Assembly (NCBI GenBank): GCA_900102065.1
Contig: FMVK01000002.1
Location: forward strand, 124,001 to 188,000
Direction of reading: 5' to 3'
Source of the DNA: Lachnospiraceae bacterium XPB1003
GTDB taxonomy: Bacteria > Bacillota > Clostridia > Lachnospirales > Lachnospiraceae
DNA length: 64,000 nt
Shown: positions 43,357-52,939 of the stretch, in pieces
Layout: every line of letters begins with the position of its first letter
Position numbering within the stretch: the stretch's first letter is position 1
Program-made: the position numbers and the translations under genes
Notes under the pieces: generated by a model
Database searches by the model: none
Told to the model about the DNA's origin: nothing
What the model saw: the letters and a program-made list of their open reading frames with translations, nothing else

Positions 43357-44706
43357 ATGGGTAGAAAAAGAAAACCGGTCGTAGCTATCGTCGGCAGACC
43401 GAATGTAGGAAAATCGACACTGTTCAATGTACTTGCCGGAGAGAGATTATCCATAGTAAAGGATACTCCCGGAGTTACAAGAGACAGATTGTATACAGAT
43501 ACAGACTGGCTGGATAAGGAATTTACGCTTATTGATACAGGCGGAATAGAGCCGGATTCTAAGGATATCATTCTGTCTCAGATGCGTGAGCAGGCACAGA
43601 TCGCCATAGATACGGCTGATGTGATCATATTCCTTACCGATGTGAAGCAGGGACTTGTGGATGCTGATCATCAGGTGGCTGTAATGCTCAGAAAATCAGG
43701 CAAGCCTGTTGTTTTAGCTGTAAATAAGACTGACAATTACAACAAGCAGATGGCTGATGTTTTTGAGTTCTATAATCTCGGACTTGGCGAGCCATATGCG
43801 ATCTCTTCGGCCGAAAGAACAGGTATCGGTGAGCTTCTTGATAAGGTTATCGAGTATTTTCCCGAGATACATGATAATGATGAAGATGATGATGAGACTG
43901 TCAGGATCGCCGTTGTAGGAAAGCCTAATGTGGGCAAGAGCTCCATCATCAATAAGCTTATCGGTGAGAATCGAGTGATCGTATCAAATATCGCCGGAAC
44001 TACCAGGGATGCGGTTGATACCAAGGTAAGACATAACGGTAAGGATTACATATTTGTCGATACAGCCGGACTCAGACGTAAGAATAAGATCAAGGAAGAC
44101 CTTGAGCATTATATGATCGTAAGGACCGTGGGTGCAGTTGAAAAGGCTGATGTGACCGTACTTGTTATAGACGGTGCCGAAGGCATTACCGAGCAGGATG
44201 CGAAGATCGCCGGTATCGCACACGAGCGTGGCAAGGGAATGATCATTGCGGTCAATAAATGGGATGCTGTTGAGAAGAATGACAAGACTCAGAATGAGTA
44301 TAAGAAGAAGATCCGCAATATCCTGTCATTCATGCCATATGCTGAGATCATTTTTATCTCGGCACTTACGGGACAGCGCCTGCCAAAGCTTTATGATACC
44401 ATTGATGCTGTTGTGGCCAATCATGCCATGAGGATCCAGACGGGTGTGGTGAATGAGATCATGACTCAGGCAGTTGTCATGCAGCAGCCTCCTTCGGATA
44501 AGGGTAAGCAGCTCAGGCTTTATTACATAACTCAGGTATCGGTTAAGCCGCCTACCTTTGTTATATTCGTTAATGACAAGGAATTGATGCATTTCTCATA
44601 TACGAGATATATTGAGAATCAGATTCGTGACGCATTCGGATTCGCCGGAACTCCTTTGAAGTTCATCATCAGGGAGCGGAGCGAGAAGAACGCCGGTATC
44701 AAGTGA
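43357..44706 (+). CDS. der: Ribosome biogenesis GTPase Der (EngA)
   Basis: Der has two GTPase domains in tandem and helps mature the 50S subunit. The 449-residue protein shows G1 GRPNVGKSTLFN and DTGG in the first domain, and GKPNVGKSSIIN, DTAG and NKWD in the second, followed by a KH-like C-terminal domain. It heads a likely three-gene operon with plsY and gpsA, an arrangement common in Firmicutes. Confidence 0.98.
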   Translation: MGRKRKPVVAIVGRPNVGKSTLFNVLAGERLSIVKDTPGVTRDRLYTDTDWLDKEFTLIDTGGIEPDSKDIILSQMREQAQIAIDTADVIIFLTDVKQGLVDADHQVAVMLRKSGKPVVLAVNKTDNYNKQMADVFEFYNLGLGEPYAISSAERTGIGELLDKVIEYFPEIHDNDEDDDETVRIAVVGKPNVGKSSIINKLIGENRVIVSNIAGTTRDAVDTKVRHNGKDYIFVDTAGLRRKNKIKEDLEHYMIVRTVGAVEKADVTVLVIDGAEGITEQDAKIAGIAHERGKGMIIAVNKWDAVEKNDKTQNEYKKKIRNILSFMPYAEIIFISALTGQRLPKLYDTIDAVVANHAMRIQTGVVNEIMTQAVVMQQPPSDKGKQLRLYYITQVSVKPPTFVIFVNDKELMHFSYTRYIENQIRDAFGFAGTPLKFIIRERSEKNAGIK

Positions 44707-44725
44707 CGGACGGGTAGATTAAGCT

Positions 44726-45412
44726 ATGAATTTTATTGCTGTGAGAATAATATGTCTTGTTGTCGGATATCTCTTCGGCATGTTTGAGACTGCATATTTT
44801 GTAGGCAAAGCCTACGGTGTTGATATCCGAAAGCAGGGATCCGGTAATACGGGGACTACCAATACTCTCAGGGTACTTGGTAAGAAGGCCGGACTTTATG
44901 TTTTTCTCGGAGATATATTCAAGACCATTTTTGCGGTTCTTATCTGTTATTTTATCTTCAGAGAGTTGTTTCCGGACAGGATATATCTTATAAAGCTATA
45001 TGCGGGACTTGGAAGTGTTCTTGGTCATAATTTTCCTTTTTATCTTAAATTTAAAGGCGGTAAGGGGATAGCTGCTACCAGCGGAATGATACTTTCTTTT
45101 CACTGGATGTATGTACCGGTTGACCTCCTGCTTTTCTTCGGAACATTTGCGCTTACAAATTATGTGTCTTTAGGTTCACTTATATTGATGGCAGGATTTT
45201 TTATACAGACCGTGATCATGGGTCAGCTTGGAGTGTTTACCGGTTTCGGCGGCGCTGTGATCCCTGTGGAAGTATTATATGAGATGTATGCTGTCGCATT
45301 TATAATATCGGCACTTGGTTTTATCAGACATCGATCCAATATAGTTAAGCTCGCTCAGGGAAATGAGCGTAAAACATATTTATTCAAAAAGAATAAGGAG
45401 GAAATACGGTAA
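44726..45412 (+). CDS. plsY: Glycerol-3-phosphate acyltransferase PlsY
   Basis: PlsY moves an acyl group from acyl-phosphate to glycerol-3-phosphate in phospholipid synthesis. The 228-residue membrane protein has about five membrane segments and the conserved loops GSGNTGTTNTLRVLG, GHNFPFYLKFKGGKG and FIRHRSNI. Its stop shares a base with the gpsA start (TAATG). The length is a little above the usual 200, with a charged tail. gpsA next to it makes its substrate. Confidence 0.95.
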   Translation: MNFIAVRIICLVVGYLFGMFETAYFVGKAYGVDIRKQGSGNTGTTNTLRVLGKKAGLYVFLGDIFKTIFAVLICYFIFRELFPDRIYLIKLYAGLGSVLGHNFPFYLKFKGGKGIAATSGMILSFHWMYVPVDLLLFFGTFALTNYVSLGSLILMAGFFIQTVIMGQLGVFTGFGGAVIPVEVLYEMYAVAFIISALGFIRHRSNIVKLAQGNERKTYLFKKNKEEIR

Positions 45413-46425
45413 TGGCAGAAATCGGGGTTATAGGAGCTGGAAGCTGGGGAATAGCTTTATCATGGTTGCTTACGAACAACGGCCACAAGGTTACTGTCTG
45501 GTCTGTAATCGAAAGCGAGATCGAGATGTTGAAGACATCTCATGAACATAAAGACAAGCTTCCCGGAGTAAAGCTTCAGGATTCAATGCAGTTCACCACA
45601 GATCTTGAGAGTACATGTAAGGACAAGGATCTTCTTGTATTTGCCGTTCCTTCTATCTTTACAAGAAGTACCGCGAAGCAAATGAAGGACTTCGTTAAAG
45701 AAGGTCAGATCATCACAAGTGTAGCAAAGGGCGTAGAAGAGAACTCTCTTATGAGACTCTCCGAGATCATCAAAGAAGAGATACCTCAGTCCAGAGTTAC
45801 TGTTTTATGCGGACCCTCACATGCAGAGGAAGTCGGCAAGGGACTTCCCACCACCTGTGTTGCAGGTGCTGACAGAAAATCTGATGCGGAATTTGTTCAG
45901 AATCTTTTTGCTTCAGATGTTTTCCGCGTATATACATCTCCCGATATGCTGGGAATGGAGCTTGGTGCGGCGCTTAAGAATGTAGTTGCACTTGCTGCGG
46001 GAATGGCTGACGGAATGGGATTCGGAGATAATACCAAGGCTGCTCTCATCACCAGAGGAATGGCTGAGATAACAAGGCTCGGAACGGCAATGGGTGGCGC
46101 TGCAGAGACATTTGCCGGTTTGACCGGTATCGGTGATCTCATAGTTACCTGTGCCAGCGTTCATTCAAGGAACAGGAAGGCCGGATACCTCATGGGTCAG
46201 GGAAAATCTGCAGATGAAGCCATGGCTGAGGTTAAGATGGTGGTCGAAGGCGTTTATTCAGCTAAAGCTGCGTTACAGCTTGCAAAGAAGTATAATGTTG
46301 AAATGCCTATCGTTGAGCAGGTAAATGATATCCTGTTTAACGGAAAGACACCTAAGGAAGCGCTTCCGGAGCTTATGATGAGAGATAAGAAGTCGGAACA
46401 TTCCGCACTGCCCTGGAAGGAATGA
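45412..46425 (+). CDS. gpsA: Glycerol-3-phosphate dehydrogenase [NAD(P)+]
   Basis: GpsA reduces dihydroxyacetone phosphate to sn-glycerol-3-phosphate, the substrate of PlsY. The 337-residue protein has the nucleotide loop GAGSWGIALS, the catalytic-lysine motif of the family in ALKNVVALAAG, and FAGLTGIGDLIVTCAS. It is translationally coupled to plsY and ends at a terminator. Confidence 0.97.
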   Translation: MAEIGVIGAGSWGIALSWLLTNNGHKVTVWSVIESEIEMLKTSHEHKDKLPGVKLQDSMQFTTDLESTCKDKDLLVFAVPSIFTRSTAKQMKDFVKEGQIITSVAKGVEENSLMRLSEIIKEEIPQSRVTVLCGPSHAEEVGKGLPTTCVAGADRKSDAEFVQNLFASDVFRVYTSPDMLGMELGAALKNVVALAAGMADGMGFGDNTKAALITRGMAEITRLGTAMGGAAETFAGLTGIGDLIVTCASVHSRNRKAGYLMGQGKSADEAMAEVKMVVEGVYSAKAALQLAKKYNVEMPIVEQVNDILFNGKTPKEALPELMMRDKKSEHSALPWKE

Positions 46426-46450
46426 ATCCGATCATAATGGTTTAAATAAG

Positions 46451-46492
46451 GCGGTCTTACTGTAACTTAAGAGTTGCGGTAAGCCGCTTTTT
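46451..46492 (+). terminator. Terminator after gpsA
   Basis: GCGGTCTTAC (46451-46460) pairs with GTAAGCCGC (46479-46487) with one bulge, a partly paired 18-base inner region, and a T run after it. Confidence 0.75.
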
Positions 46493-46500
46493 ATCATATC

Positions 46501-46540
46501 GTCCGGAACCGTTCATTGAAGGTGTGACCGTTTTCCGGAC
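46501..46540 (+). repeat. Inverted repeat between gpsA and the ABC operon
   Basis: GTCCGGAA (46501-46508) and TTCCGGAC (46533-46540) are perfect inverted copies spaced by 24 bases. No T run follows, so it is not a standard terminator; its role is unknown. Confidence 0.4.
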
Positions 46541-46556
46541 AGTTCTTGTTATATTC

Positions 46557-46600
46557 TTAAGAGTAAATTAAGAGTTTACTAAATTCGGGTTAAAGACTGT
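46557..46600 (+). promoter_or_regulatory. 11-bp-phased direct repeats, likely response regulator site
   Basis: TTAAGAGT occurs at 46557 and again at 46568, exactly 11 bases apart. Weaker units CTAAATTC (46579) and TTAAAGAC (46590) continue the same 11-base phase. OmpR-type regulators typically bind such one-turn direct repeats, and a gene for one lies in this operon (49880). Confidence 0.55.
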
Positions 46601-46621
46601 TTTTCTTTGTTGAGTTATCAT
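46593..46621 (+). promoter_or_regulatory. Weak promoter of the ABC transporter/two-component operon
   Basis: A TATCAT -10 (46616-46621) has only a poor -35 (AAGACT, 46593-46598) at 17 bases. The direct repeats overlap and adjoin the -35 region, the geometry of an activator-dependent promoter. Confidence 0.4.
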
Positions 46622-46655
46622 CTGATCATAAGATCGGAGATCAAGGGAGGTCTTT

Positions 46656-47417
46656 ATGTCAGAGGAAGTCATTTTAAAAACAACAAATCTTTCAAAATCC
46701 TTTTCTTCAGGCGGTACGATCCAGCATATCCTGAAGAATCTTAATATCGAGATCTATAAGGGGGAGTTTCTTGTCATCATGGGTAGTTCCGGTGCGGGAA
46801 AATCCACTCTTTTATATTCCGTTTCAGGTATGGATAAGCCTTCTCTCGGTGAAGTAGTCTGCTGTGGAGAGGATATCACAAAATATAATATGGATAAGCT
46901 GGCGGATTTCAGGAGCAGGCATTGCGGTTTTGTTTTCCAGCAGATCAACCTCGTAGGTTCTATGAGCCTTATGGATAATGTTCTTACGCTTGGACTTCTG
47001 GGAAAGAAATCCCGCCAGGAGATAGTGAAGAGAGCCGAAGCTTTATTTGAAAAGGTTGATATCCCTGCGATCACCAGAGCAAAGTTTCCTAATCAGGTGA
47101 GCGGCGGAGAGGCACAAAGATCTGCTATAGTCAGAGCGCTTATCAACGATCCCGACATCCTTTTTGCAGATGAGCCCACGGGTGCACTCAATGCTGCCAA
47201 TACACAGGCTGTTCTTGATATATTTACGGAATTCAACAGAGAAGGACAGACTGTTGTAATGGTCACTCATGATATCAAATCGGCCAGAAGAGGTGACAGG
47301 ATCATTTATCTTGATGACGGTAAGATCGCCGGAGAATGCAGACTGGGAAGATATATGAGCGGAGATCAGGCCCGTCATGACAGGCTGGGTGCGTTCTTAG
47401 CCGAGATGGGATGGTAA
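46656..47417 (+). CDS. ABC transporter ATP-binding protein (MacB/LolD-like)
   Basis: A 253-residue ATPase with Walker A GSSGAGKST, the Q loop FVFQQINL, the signature VSGGEAQRSA, Walker B ILFADEPTGAL and the H loop VMVTHD. It is of the LolD/MacB/BceA subclass, which works with FtsX-type permeases. GGGAGG lies before the ATG. The permease gene follows after nine bases, then a response regulator and a kinase, an arrangement like antimicrobial-peptide sensing and resistance modules. Confidence 0.94.
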   Translation: MSEEVILKTTNLSKSFSSGGTIQHILKNLNIEIYKGEFLVIMGSSGAGKSTLLYSVSGMDKPSLGEVVCCGEDITKYNMDKLADFRSRHCGFVFQQINLVGSMSLMDNVLTLGLLGKKSRQEIVKRAEALFEKVDIPAITRAKFPNQVSGGEAQRSAIVRALINDPDILFADEPTGALNAANTQAVLDIFTEFNREGQTVVMVTHDIKSARRGDRIIYLDDGKIAGECRLGRYMSGDQARHDRLGAFLAEMGW

Positions 47418-47426
47418 GGAGGATAT

Positions 47427-49871
47427 ATGATTAATAAGATAAAAAGATTATTTATCCTTATACGATCAAATTTCGCTAAGAATAAGAGCAGACTCCTTGT
47501 TTTCCTCTTTATCACTTTGATCTGTTCAACACTCATCAGTCTTGGCGCGGAATTAAAGATAGGTTTTAAGAGCTTTATAGAAAGCAAATTTGTTAAGTAT
47601 GATTCGTCGGATATCATCATGATCGCACATGGAGTGAGTGATGGATATTCTTCAGGCAAGATCGGAAAGAATAAATTAAAAAGGAAACTTTTATCGGATG
47701 ATGTGACTGAAAGTGTGGATTCAATCGAATATATAGAATCCGTCGCGGAATATGAGGATTTTGGAGCATGGGAAGAAAGAGCCATCAGCATTGTGGATAT
47801 AAATGAACTGAGAGCTCTTGGTCATGACAGGTTTGAGATCGTTGAAAGCTGTGATGATGAAATTCCGGAGGGGGATGGTATTTATCTACCGGCCTATATG
47901 AAATATACGGGGCATAATGTCGGTGAAGATTTTGAGTTTACTCTCAAGGAACGAGGCAACGATCCAAAAGAAACAGATTATTCATATAAGATAGCGGGAT
48001 TCTACGAGATGCCCTTATTTGATTCACCGGCTATCGATATAGTAACCATGCTCATTGTTCCTGATGAGATATATAAAGAGATCAAAGATGATATCGGATC
48101 CGATCACGGAAGATATTCATCTGTATTCTATATTACGCTGAAAGAAAAGAATACGGATACAGAATTATTGACCACCAGATTCAATAAAATGTTTTCGGAT
48201 AATGGGATAAGCTCAGGAAGCTGCAGCAGAGATAATTATGTTATGATCTGTACATTCTATCCTTCATTTACGTCTGTTTTCTTCCTGGTTGTGGCAGTGA
48301 TCGCAGCTCTTATCATGATGATAATGACGGGTTTCCGTATTTCAACCGAGATCGAAGAGAACCTGGCGGAATACGGATCTCTAAAGGGAGGCGGGATGAA
48401 GAGCACCGAGATCAGGGCATCCATCATCCTTACGTTTATTATTATTACTTTGGCAGCTGCTGTTCCCGGTATCATCGCAGGATGGCTTATTACACCCGGA
48501 GTATCGGATATCTTTGCTTTTCACAGCGGACAGATCTGGAAACCGGAGTTTGATCTTTATTTATCACTTACCATATTATTACTGCTTTTGGCTTCGGTCA
48601 TTATAATATCTGTGGTGACAACGATAAGGATCGCGGTTATATCTCCGCTTTCTGCAATAAGAGAAGGTATAGCTGCGCATAATTTCAGACGTAATCCTTT
48701 CCCTTTGGATAAGACTAAGGGTGGGTTGAATTACCTGCTTGCTTTAAAGCTTTATTCCATAAATATGAAACAGAACCTGCTTTTGATAATAAGCTGTATA
48801 CTGATCGGACTGATAGGATCTGTTGCAACCGTATATGGTTATAATCTTGCCGCAAGCCCTTCGGATCTTATCAGATGTATAGCTCCGGGTTCACCGGATA
48901 TGAGTTTTACAATGAAAAAAGAAGGCGGTAACGATAGCCCGATAAAGCGGTATCTTGAGAGCCTTGATAATGTTCATTGTGTTGAATTTCAGTTACACAG
49001 ACTTGAGTGCAGTGATTACGAAGTCTATGCAAGATCATTTGATGATATAGATAATGCAAGACTTTCGCTTCTTAATGAGGGTCGTTTCCCGAAACATGCG
49101 AATGAAGTTGCGATCAATGTGATATTCGCCGACGCACTGAGAGTCGGTGTGGGTGATACTATTGAGCTCAAAAAAGATAAGAAATCCATGGAGTATATCG
49201 TCACAGGTATATACCAGGATTCTATCGTAGATAAATGTATATACATTACGCAAAGGGGAATGGACAGACTGGGCGATTTTGATGGTTTACGCTCGCAGAA
49301 TAATGTTTATATAGATTATGAGAGTTTGGGGATAGAGATGTATTCTCCTGAAATGTTTAAACTGTCCGGAGAACTTGAGGATGACCTGAGATCCCGCTTC
49401 GGAGATAAGATAGATATATCCGATTGTATGGCATCAGCTGAGCAGGAGATGAAAGTTGAGATCGTAGCCTTTAAGACTATTGCGATCCTTATAATGGCTA
49501 TATTGGGTACTTTATCTGCAGCGATCATTGTTCTGATAGCCAAGACTGTGATGATATCCAGAAGAAGATATTTCGGTATCCTTTCGGCAGGCGGATTCCC
49601 ATCAAAAATGCTTAGAAAGCAACTGGCATTAAGCTTCATCCCGAATGTGATCATAGGAACGATATTGGGAGCGGTACCGGGAACCATCTTCGGCGCAGAT
49701 GTTGTAGCAAGACTTCTCAGATATGTTGGCGTGGCAAAGCTTAATATGAGAACATGCTGGTGGATGCCTGTTGCAGATGTCATATTCTTTTCTTTGATAT
49801 GCTTTGCCGCTGCATATATAATATCAAGTAAGCTTAAAAAATTATCTGTTTACGAACTTGTATCGGAGTAA
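47427..49871 (+). CDS. FtsX-family ABC transporter permease
   Basis: An 814-residue membrane protein with two FtsX-type permease regions. An N-terminal anchor is followed by a large extracytoplasmic domain (about residues 45-270), three membrane segments (about 278-410), a second anchor with another extracytoplasmic domain, and three C-terminal segments. It is longer than Bacillus BceB and its layout is nearer the duplicated MacB-like permeases. Members export or detach lipophilic compounds and antimicrobial peptides; the substrate here is unknown. It is in an operon with the ATPase before it and the regulator after it. Confidence 0.9.
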   Translation: MINKIKRLFILIRSNFAKNKSRLLVFLFITLICSTLISLGAELKIGFKSFIESKFVKYDSSDIIMIAHGVSDGYSSGKIGKNKLKRKLLSDDVTESVDSIEYIESVAEYEDFGAWEERAISIVDINELRALGHDRFEIVESCDDEIPEGDGIYLPAYMKYTGHNVGEDFEFTLKERGNDPKETDYSYKIAGFYEMPLFDSPAIDIVTMLIVPDEIYKEIKDDIGSDHGRYSSVFYITLKEKNTDTELLTTRFNKMFSDNGISSGSCSRDNYVMICTFYPSFTSVFFLVVAVIAALIMMIMTGFRISTEIEENLAEYGSLKGGGMKSTEIRASIILTFIIITLAAAVPGIIAGWLITPGVSDIFAFHSGQIWKPEFDLYLSLTILLLLLASVIIISVVTTIRIAVISPLSAIREGIAAHNFRRNPFPLDKTKGGLNYLLALKLYSINMKQNLLLIISCILIGLIGSVATVYGYNLAASPSDLIRCIAPGSPDMSFTMKKEGGNDSPIKRYLESLDNVHCVEFQLHRLECSDYEVYARSFDDIDNARLSLLNEGRFPKHANEVAINVIFADALRVGVGDTIELKKDKKSMEYIVTGIYQDSIVDKCIYITQRGMDRLGDFDGLRSQNNVYIDYESLGIEMYSPEMFKLSGELEDDLRSRFGDKIDISDCMASAEQEMKVEIVAFKTIAILIMAILGTLSAAIIVLIAKTVMISRRRYFGILSAGGFPSKMLRKQLALSFIPNVIIGTILGAVPGTIFGADVVARLLRYVGVAKLNMRTCWWMPVADVIFFSLICFAAAYIISSKLKKLSVYELVSE

Positions 49872-49879
49872 GAGAGCGT

Positions 49880-50566
49880 ATGGATTGCCTGATCATTGAC
49901 GATGAAAAAAATCTTGCAGAAGCCATAAGTGAATATTTCAATATGTTCGGCCTTGAAACCGGGTGTGCATTTGATTATGACAGCGCACTTAAGATGATAA
50001 AAGAAAATGAAGTCCGTATGATCATACTTGATATCAATCTCGGGGACAGGTCAGGTTTTAAACTCTGTGAGGAGATCAGAAATATCACCGATGTTCCGGT
50101 CATGTTTTTGAGTGCAAGGAAGATGGATGATGATATTCTGGCTGCTCTTTCCATCGGCGGTGATGATTATATGATCAAGCCCTGCTCGTCCAGCGTCCTG
50201 CTTGCTAAGGCTAAAGTAATATTAAAGCGTACTTCAGGCGAAAAAAAGAGTGAGATGCTTTCTGTAGGGAAATTATTGTTAAATAAAAATGATATGACAC
50301 TGACAGTGAACGGATCGTCCTCAAGGCTTCCGTCACTTGAATATAAGCTGCTTTTATATTTCATGGAGAATCCGGACAGGGTAGTCAGCAAGGATGAACT
50401 GTTTCAAAAAGTATGGCAGGATGCCATTACCGGAGACGGTACTTTAAATGTTCATATATTCAGACTAAGAGAAAAGATTGAAAAAAATATATCGAAGCCT
50501 GAAGTTATCACTACTGTCTACAGAACCGGTTATATTTTTAATACTGCTGCGACGGAGCTTTTATGA
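49880..50566 (+). CDS. OmpR-family response regulator of the ABC operon
   Basis: A 228-residue regulator with the acidic pair DDE near residue 8, phospho-acceptor Asp51 (IILDINLGD), conserved Ser in LSARK and Lys in IKPCS, and a winged-helix output domain (YKLLLYFMENPDRVVSK, then NVHIFRLREKI). It lies eight bases after the permease and overlaps the kinase by four bases. It probably binds the 11-bp-phased repeats at 46557-46600 to control its own operon, which is inference. Confidence 0.93.
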   Translation: MDCLIIDDEKNLAEAISEYFNMFGLETGCAFDYDSALKMIKENEVRMIILDINLGDRSGFKLCEEIRNITDVPVMFLSARKMDDDILAALSIGGDDYMIKPCSSSVLLAKAKVILKRTSGEKKSEMLSVGKLLLNKNDMTLTVNGSSSRLPSLEYKLLLYFMENPDRVVSKDELFQKVWQDAITGDGTLNVHIFRLREKIEKNISKPEVITTVYRTGYIFNTAATELL

Positions 50567-51858
50567 GAGCGTCATTAAATGAAAAAAAACTGATGGCTTT
50601 TATAGTTTTTCTGATCTTAGTTGCAATTTCTGTTGCGGCATGTATATTTTTTTATCCTTTGGATAAGGTGGAGGCTGAATATGATATCGTTGAGATCAAT
50701 GATATTGCAAATACGGCCTTCGACAATTGGAATGAAATATCAGAGCGCGGAAACGAAATACTTCCTGCAGGCAGTTATGAATATGCCATCGTATCAACAG
50801 ACGGAACGCTTGTTTATAAAACAGGAGAAGATGTTCCCTTTATTGTCAATGAGGCAGTCAGGAAGGGCTGCATCATATTTGATGTGGCTTCTGATGAAAC
50901 GGTGCTGGGAAAGCTTATAATCCTTCCGATCAATTCGCAGAAATACATCTGTGCCGTCAATTCGGCAAGACTTGCTGCGGGAATAACTCTTATCGTTACA
51001 GTTTTAATACTATCTGCTTTAGTCTATCGGATATCCGTAAGGATATTAAAACCCTTTAATAAATTAAAAGATTTTGCTCAGAACGTTGCTGCAGGTGATC
51101 TGGATACTCCTCTTCAAATGGATAAAGCCAATTATTTCGGAGCTTTTACTGAGAGCTTTGATATGATGCGTACAGAGCTTAAGGCATCCAGGAAGAGAGA
51201 AGATGAACTTATCCGGGACAGAGCCGATATGGTGGCGCAGCTCTCCCATGATATAAAGACGCCGGTTGCATCAATAATCGCCACATCAGAGCTCTTAAAC
51301 GCAAAAACAGATGATGATATATATAAGGCTAAACTGGATATTATCATTGCCAAAGCTACCCAGCTCTCCGATCTTTCAGATGAATTAAATAAGATCACAA
51401 AGGCGGAGCAGGATAAGCTGAATGTGGAATGCAGTACTTTTTCGACCGTTGATCTTATGGAAATGATAAAAAAGTGCGATTATCTGGGTAAGATAAAGCC
51501 CTTTGATATGCCTGAGGCTTTGGTTCTCTTAGACCGTGGCAGAATGAAACAGGTCATTGACAATGTGATCTCCAATTCATATAAATATGCCGGTACGGAT
51601 ATAGAGTTAAATGCAGGTCTTAGTGATGAATTCCTGATATTAAGGATCAAAGATCACGGCCCGGGTATAAAACCCGAAGAAATCTCCGGAATTTGCGGAA
51701 AATATGTCAGAGGTAAAGAGGTGGGCGATAAGGAAGGCGCAGGACTCGGGCTTTTTACCGCAAGGCAGCTTATGAACCGCATGGGCGGAGATTTTCAGGT
51801 GGCAAGTGAGTATGGCGAATACTTTGAGGCGATAATCATTGTAGCCCTGGATATATAG
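50563..51858 (+). CDS. Sensor histidine kinase of the ABC operon
   Basis: A 431-residue kinase with membrane segments at about residues 10-28 and 135-155, an extracytoplasmic region of about 105 residues and a HAMP linker. The HisKA box has His229 (QLSHDIKTP), and a HATPase domain has NVISNSYKYA, DHGPGIKPEE and GAGLGLFTARQ. The sizeable outer domain means it is not of the intramembrane-sensing BceS type, so it may sense a ligand itself. Its 3' end converges on the minus-strand exporter operon. Confidence 0.93.
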   Translation: MRASLNEKKLMAFIVFLILVAISVAACIFFYPLDKVEAEYDIVEINDIANTAFDNWNEISERGNEILPAGSYEYAIVSTDGTLVYKTGEDVPFIVNEAVRKGCIIFDVASDETVLGKLIILPINSQKYICAVNSARLAAGITLIVTVLILSALVYRISVRILKPFNKLKDFAQNVAAGDLDTPLQMDKANYFGAFTESFDMMRTELKASRKREDELIRDRADMVAQLSHDIKTPVASIIATSELLNAKTDDDIYKAKLDIIIAKATQLSDLSDELNKITKAEQDKLNVECSTFSTVDLMEMIKKCDYLGKIKPFDMPEALVLLDRGRMKQVIDNVISNSYKYAGTDIELNAGLSDEFLILRIKDHGPGIKPEEISGICGKYVRGKEVGDKEGAGLGLFTARQLMNRMGGDFQVASEYGEYFEAIIIVALDI

Positions 51859-51874
51859 GCTGTGATGATTATGG

Positions 51875-52939
51875 TCACAGATACCAGTGTGGGGTAAAGA
51901 ACACAGAGATCTTACGGACGAAGGGGAGTAATGCTCCGGCATCGATGAACACAGGCGTAAAGACAAGACAGCCTAAAAGATAAACGGGCATCATTGCGCA
52001 AAAGACAGATCTGCTCTTTATTATATAAGAAAGTATCGTAAGGAAAAGAGTATTTATCAAAAGATAGGATACTATATCAAGCAGTTCTGTTGGCGGACAT
52101 ATGTGAAGTATCAGCATGCAGAATTCAGCCGTTACCGTAAAGATGATCATAGGGACCGTGATATTGACTATCCTGAATCTGAATTTTGAAAAAACCGGAG
52201 ACTCGGAGATATCGTAGTATTTCAATACACCGATGAATCCCGCAAGTAATATCAATACAGCAAAGAGCCCTCTCAACGCAGATCCCATTACACCTGCAGA
52301 AGAACGAGCCTGAGCTTTCTCATTTTCTTCGGACACATCTGTTTTACCTGATTCAATATTGATGGAAAAAGTACTTCCGTCATGCGTATACTGTTCGAAA
52401 AGTTCATAAACTTTTTCTTCGGATATGTTTTTCATATCATCCTTGATAGCAGAATGTTTACGCAGATAATTATCCAGCAGTACAGGCGCGAGTCTGTTAA
52501 ATACTGACGCATAGACACTTTCATTCACAATGGCAGACTGAGCTGATTGAGGGGAAATATATACAGTGATACTTTCTTCCTTATCTCCGGTTGAAAGGAT
52601 ATCAAGTATATCCGATGGGATAACATATCCGCATTCGGCATGTCCCGAAGCCACATCTTTTATAAGTTCATCTTTTGAGCTGCATTCATGAAAATAATAC
52701 ATGCTGTCTTCTGTCACGGGTATCTGATCAAATTCATGATCGGGATCTTCTTTTGTACCTTCAAAGTAATAATCAATATATGCGGCACTGCCTTCGCCTT
52801 CCGTATCGATCGCGCTATCCGAAGAATCGATCAGAACATGAGCGATGGTAAGGATCGGCAGCAAAAGAATAAGAGCTGCAAAAAGCGGCATCTTGATATA
52901 TCTTTTGAATGTGTAGAAAAAGAGCCTGTATAATTTCAT
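51875..52939 (-). CDS. ABC-2 type permease, second subunit
   Basis: A 354-residue membrane protein with an N-terminal anchor (about residues 19-37), an extracytoplasmic domain of about 180 residues and four or five C-terminal membrane segments, the DrrB/YhgE-like layout. The ATG at 52939 is chosen because AAGGAA precedes it and it overlaps the previous stop (TGATG). The longer open frame to 53008 runs into the upstream gene. It is the last gene of the minus-strand operon. A short stem CTGTGA/TCACAG (51860-51880) spans its stop, without a T run. Confidence 0.85.
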   Translation of the reverse strand: MKLYRLFFYTFKRYIKMPLFAALILLLPILTIAHVLIDSSDSAIDTEGEGSAAYIDYYFEGTKEDPDHEFDQIPVTEDSMYYFHECSSKDELIKDVASGHAECGYVIPSDILDILSTGDKEESITVYISPQSAQSAIVNESVYASVFNRLAPVLLDNYLRKHSAIKDDMKNISEEKVYELFEQYTHDGSTFSINIESGKTDVSEENEKAQARSSAGVMGSALRGLFAVLILLAGFIGVLKYYDISESPVFSKFRFRIVNITVPMIIFTVTAEFCMLILHICPPTELLDIVSYLLINTLFLTILSYIIKSRSVFCAMMPVYLLGCLVFTPVFIDAGALLPFVRKISVFFTPHWYL

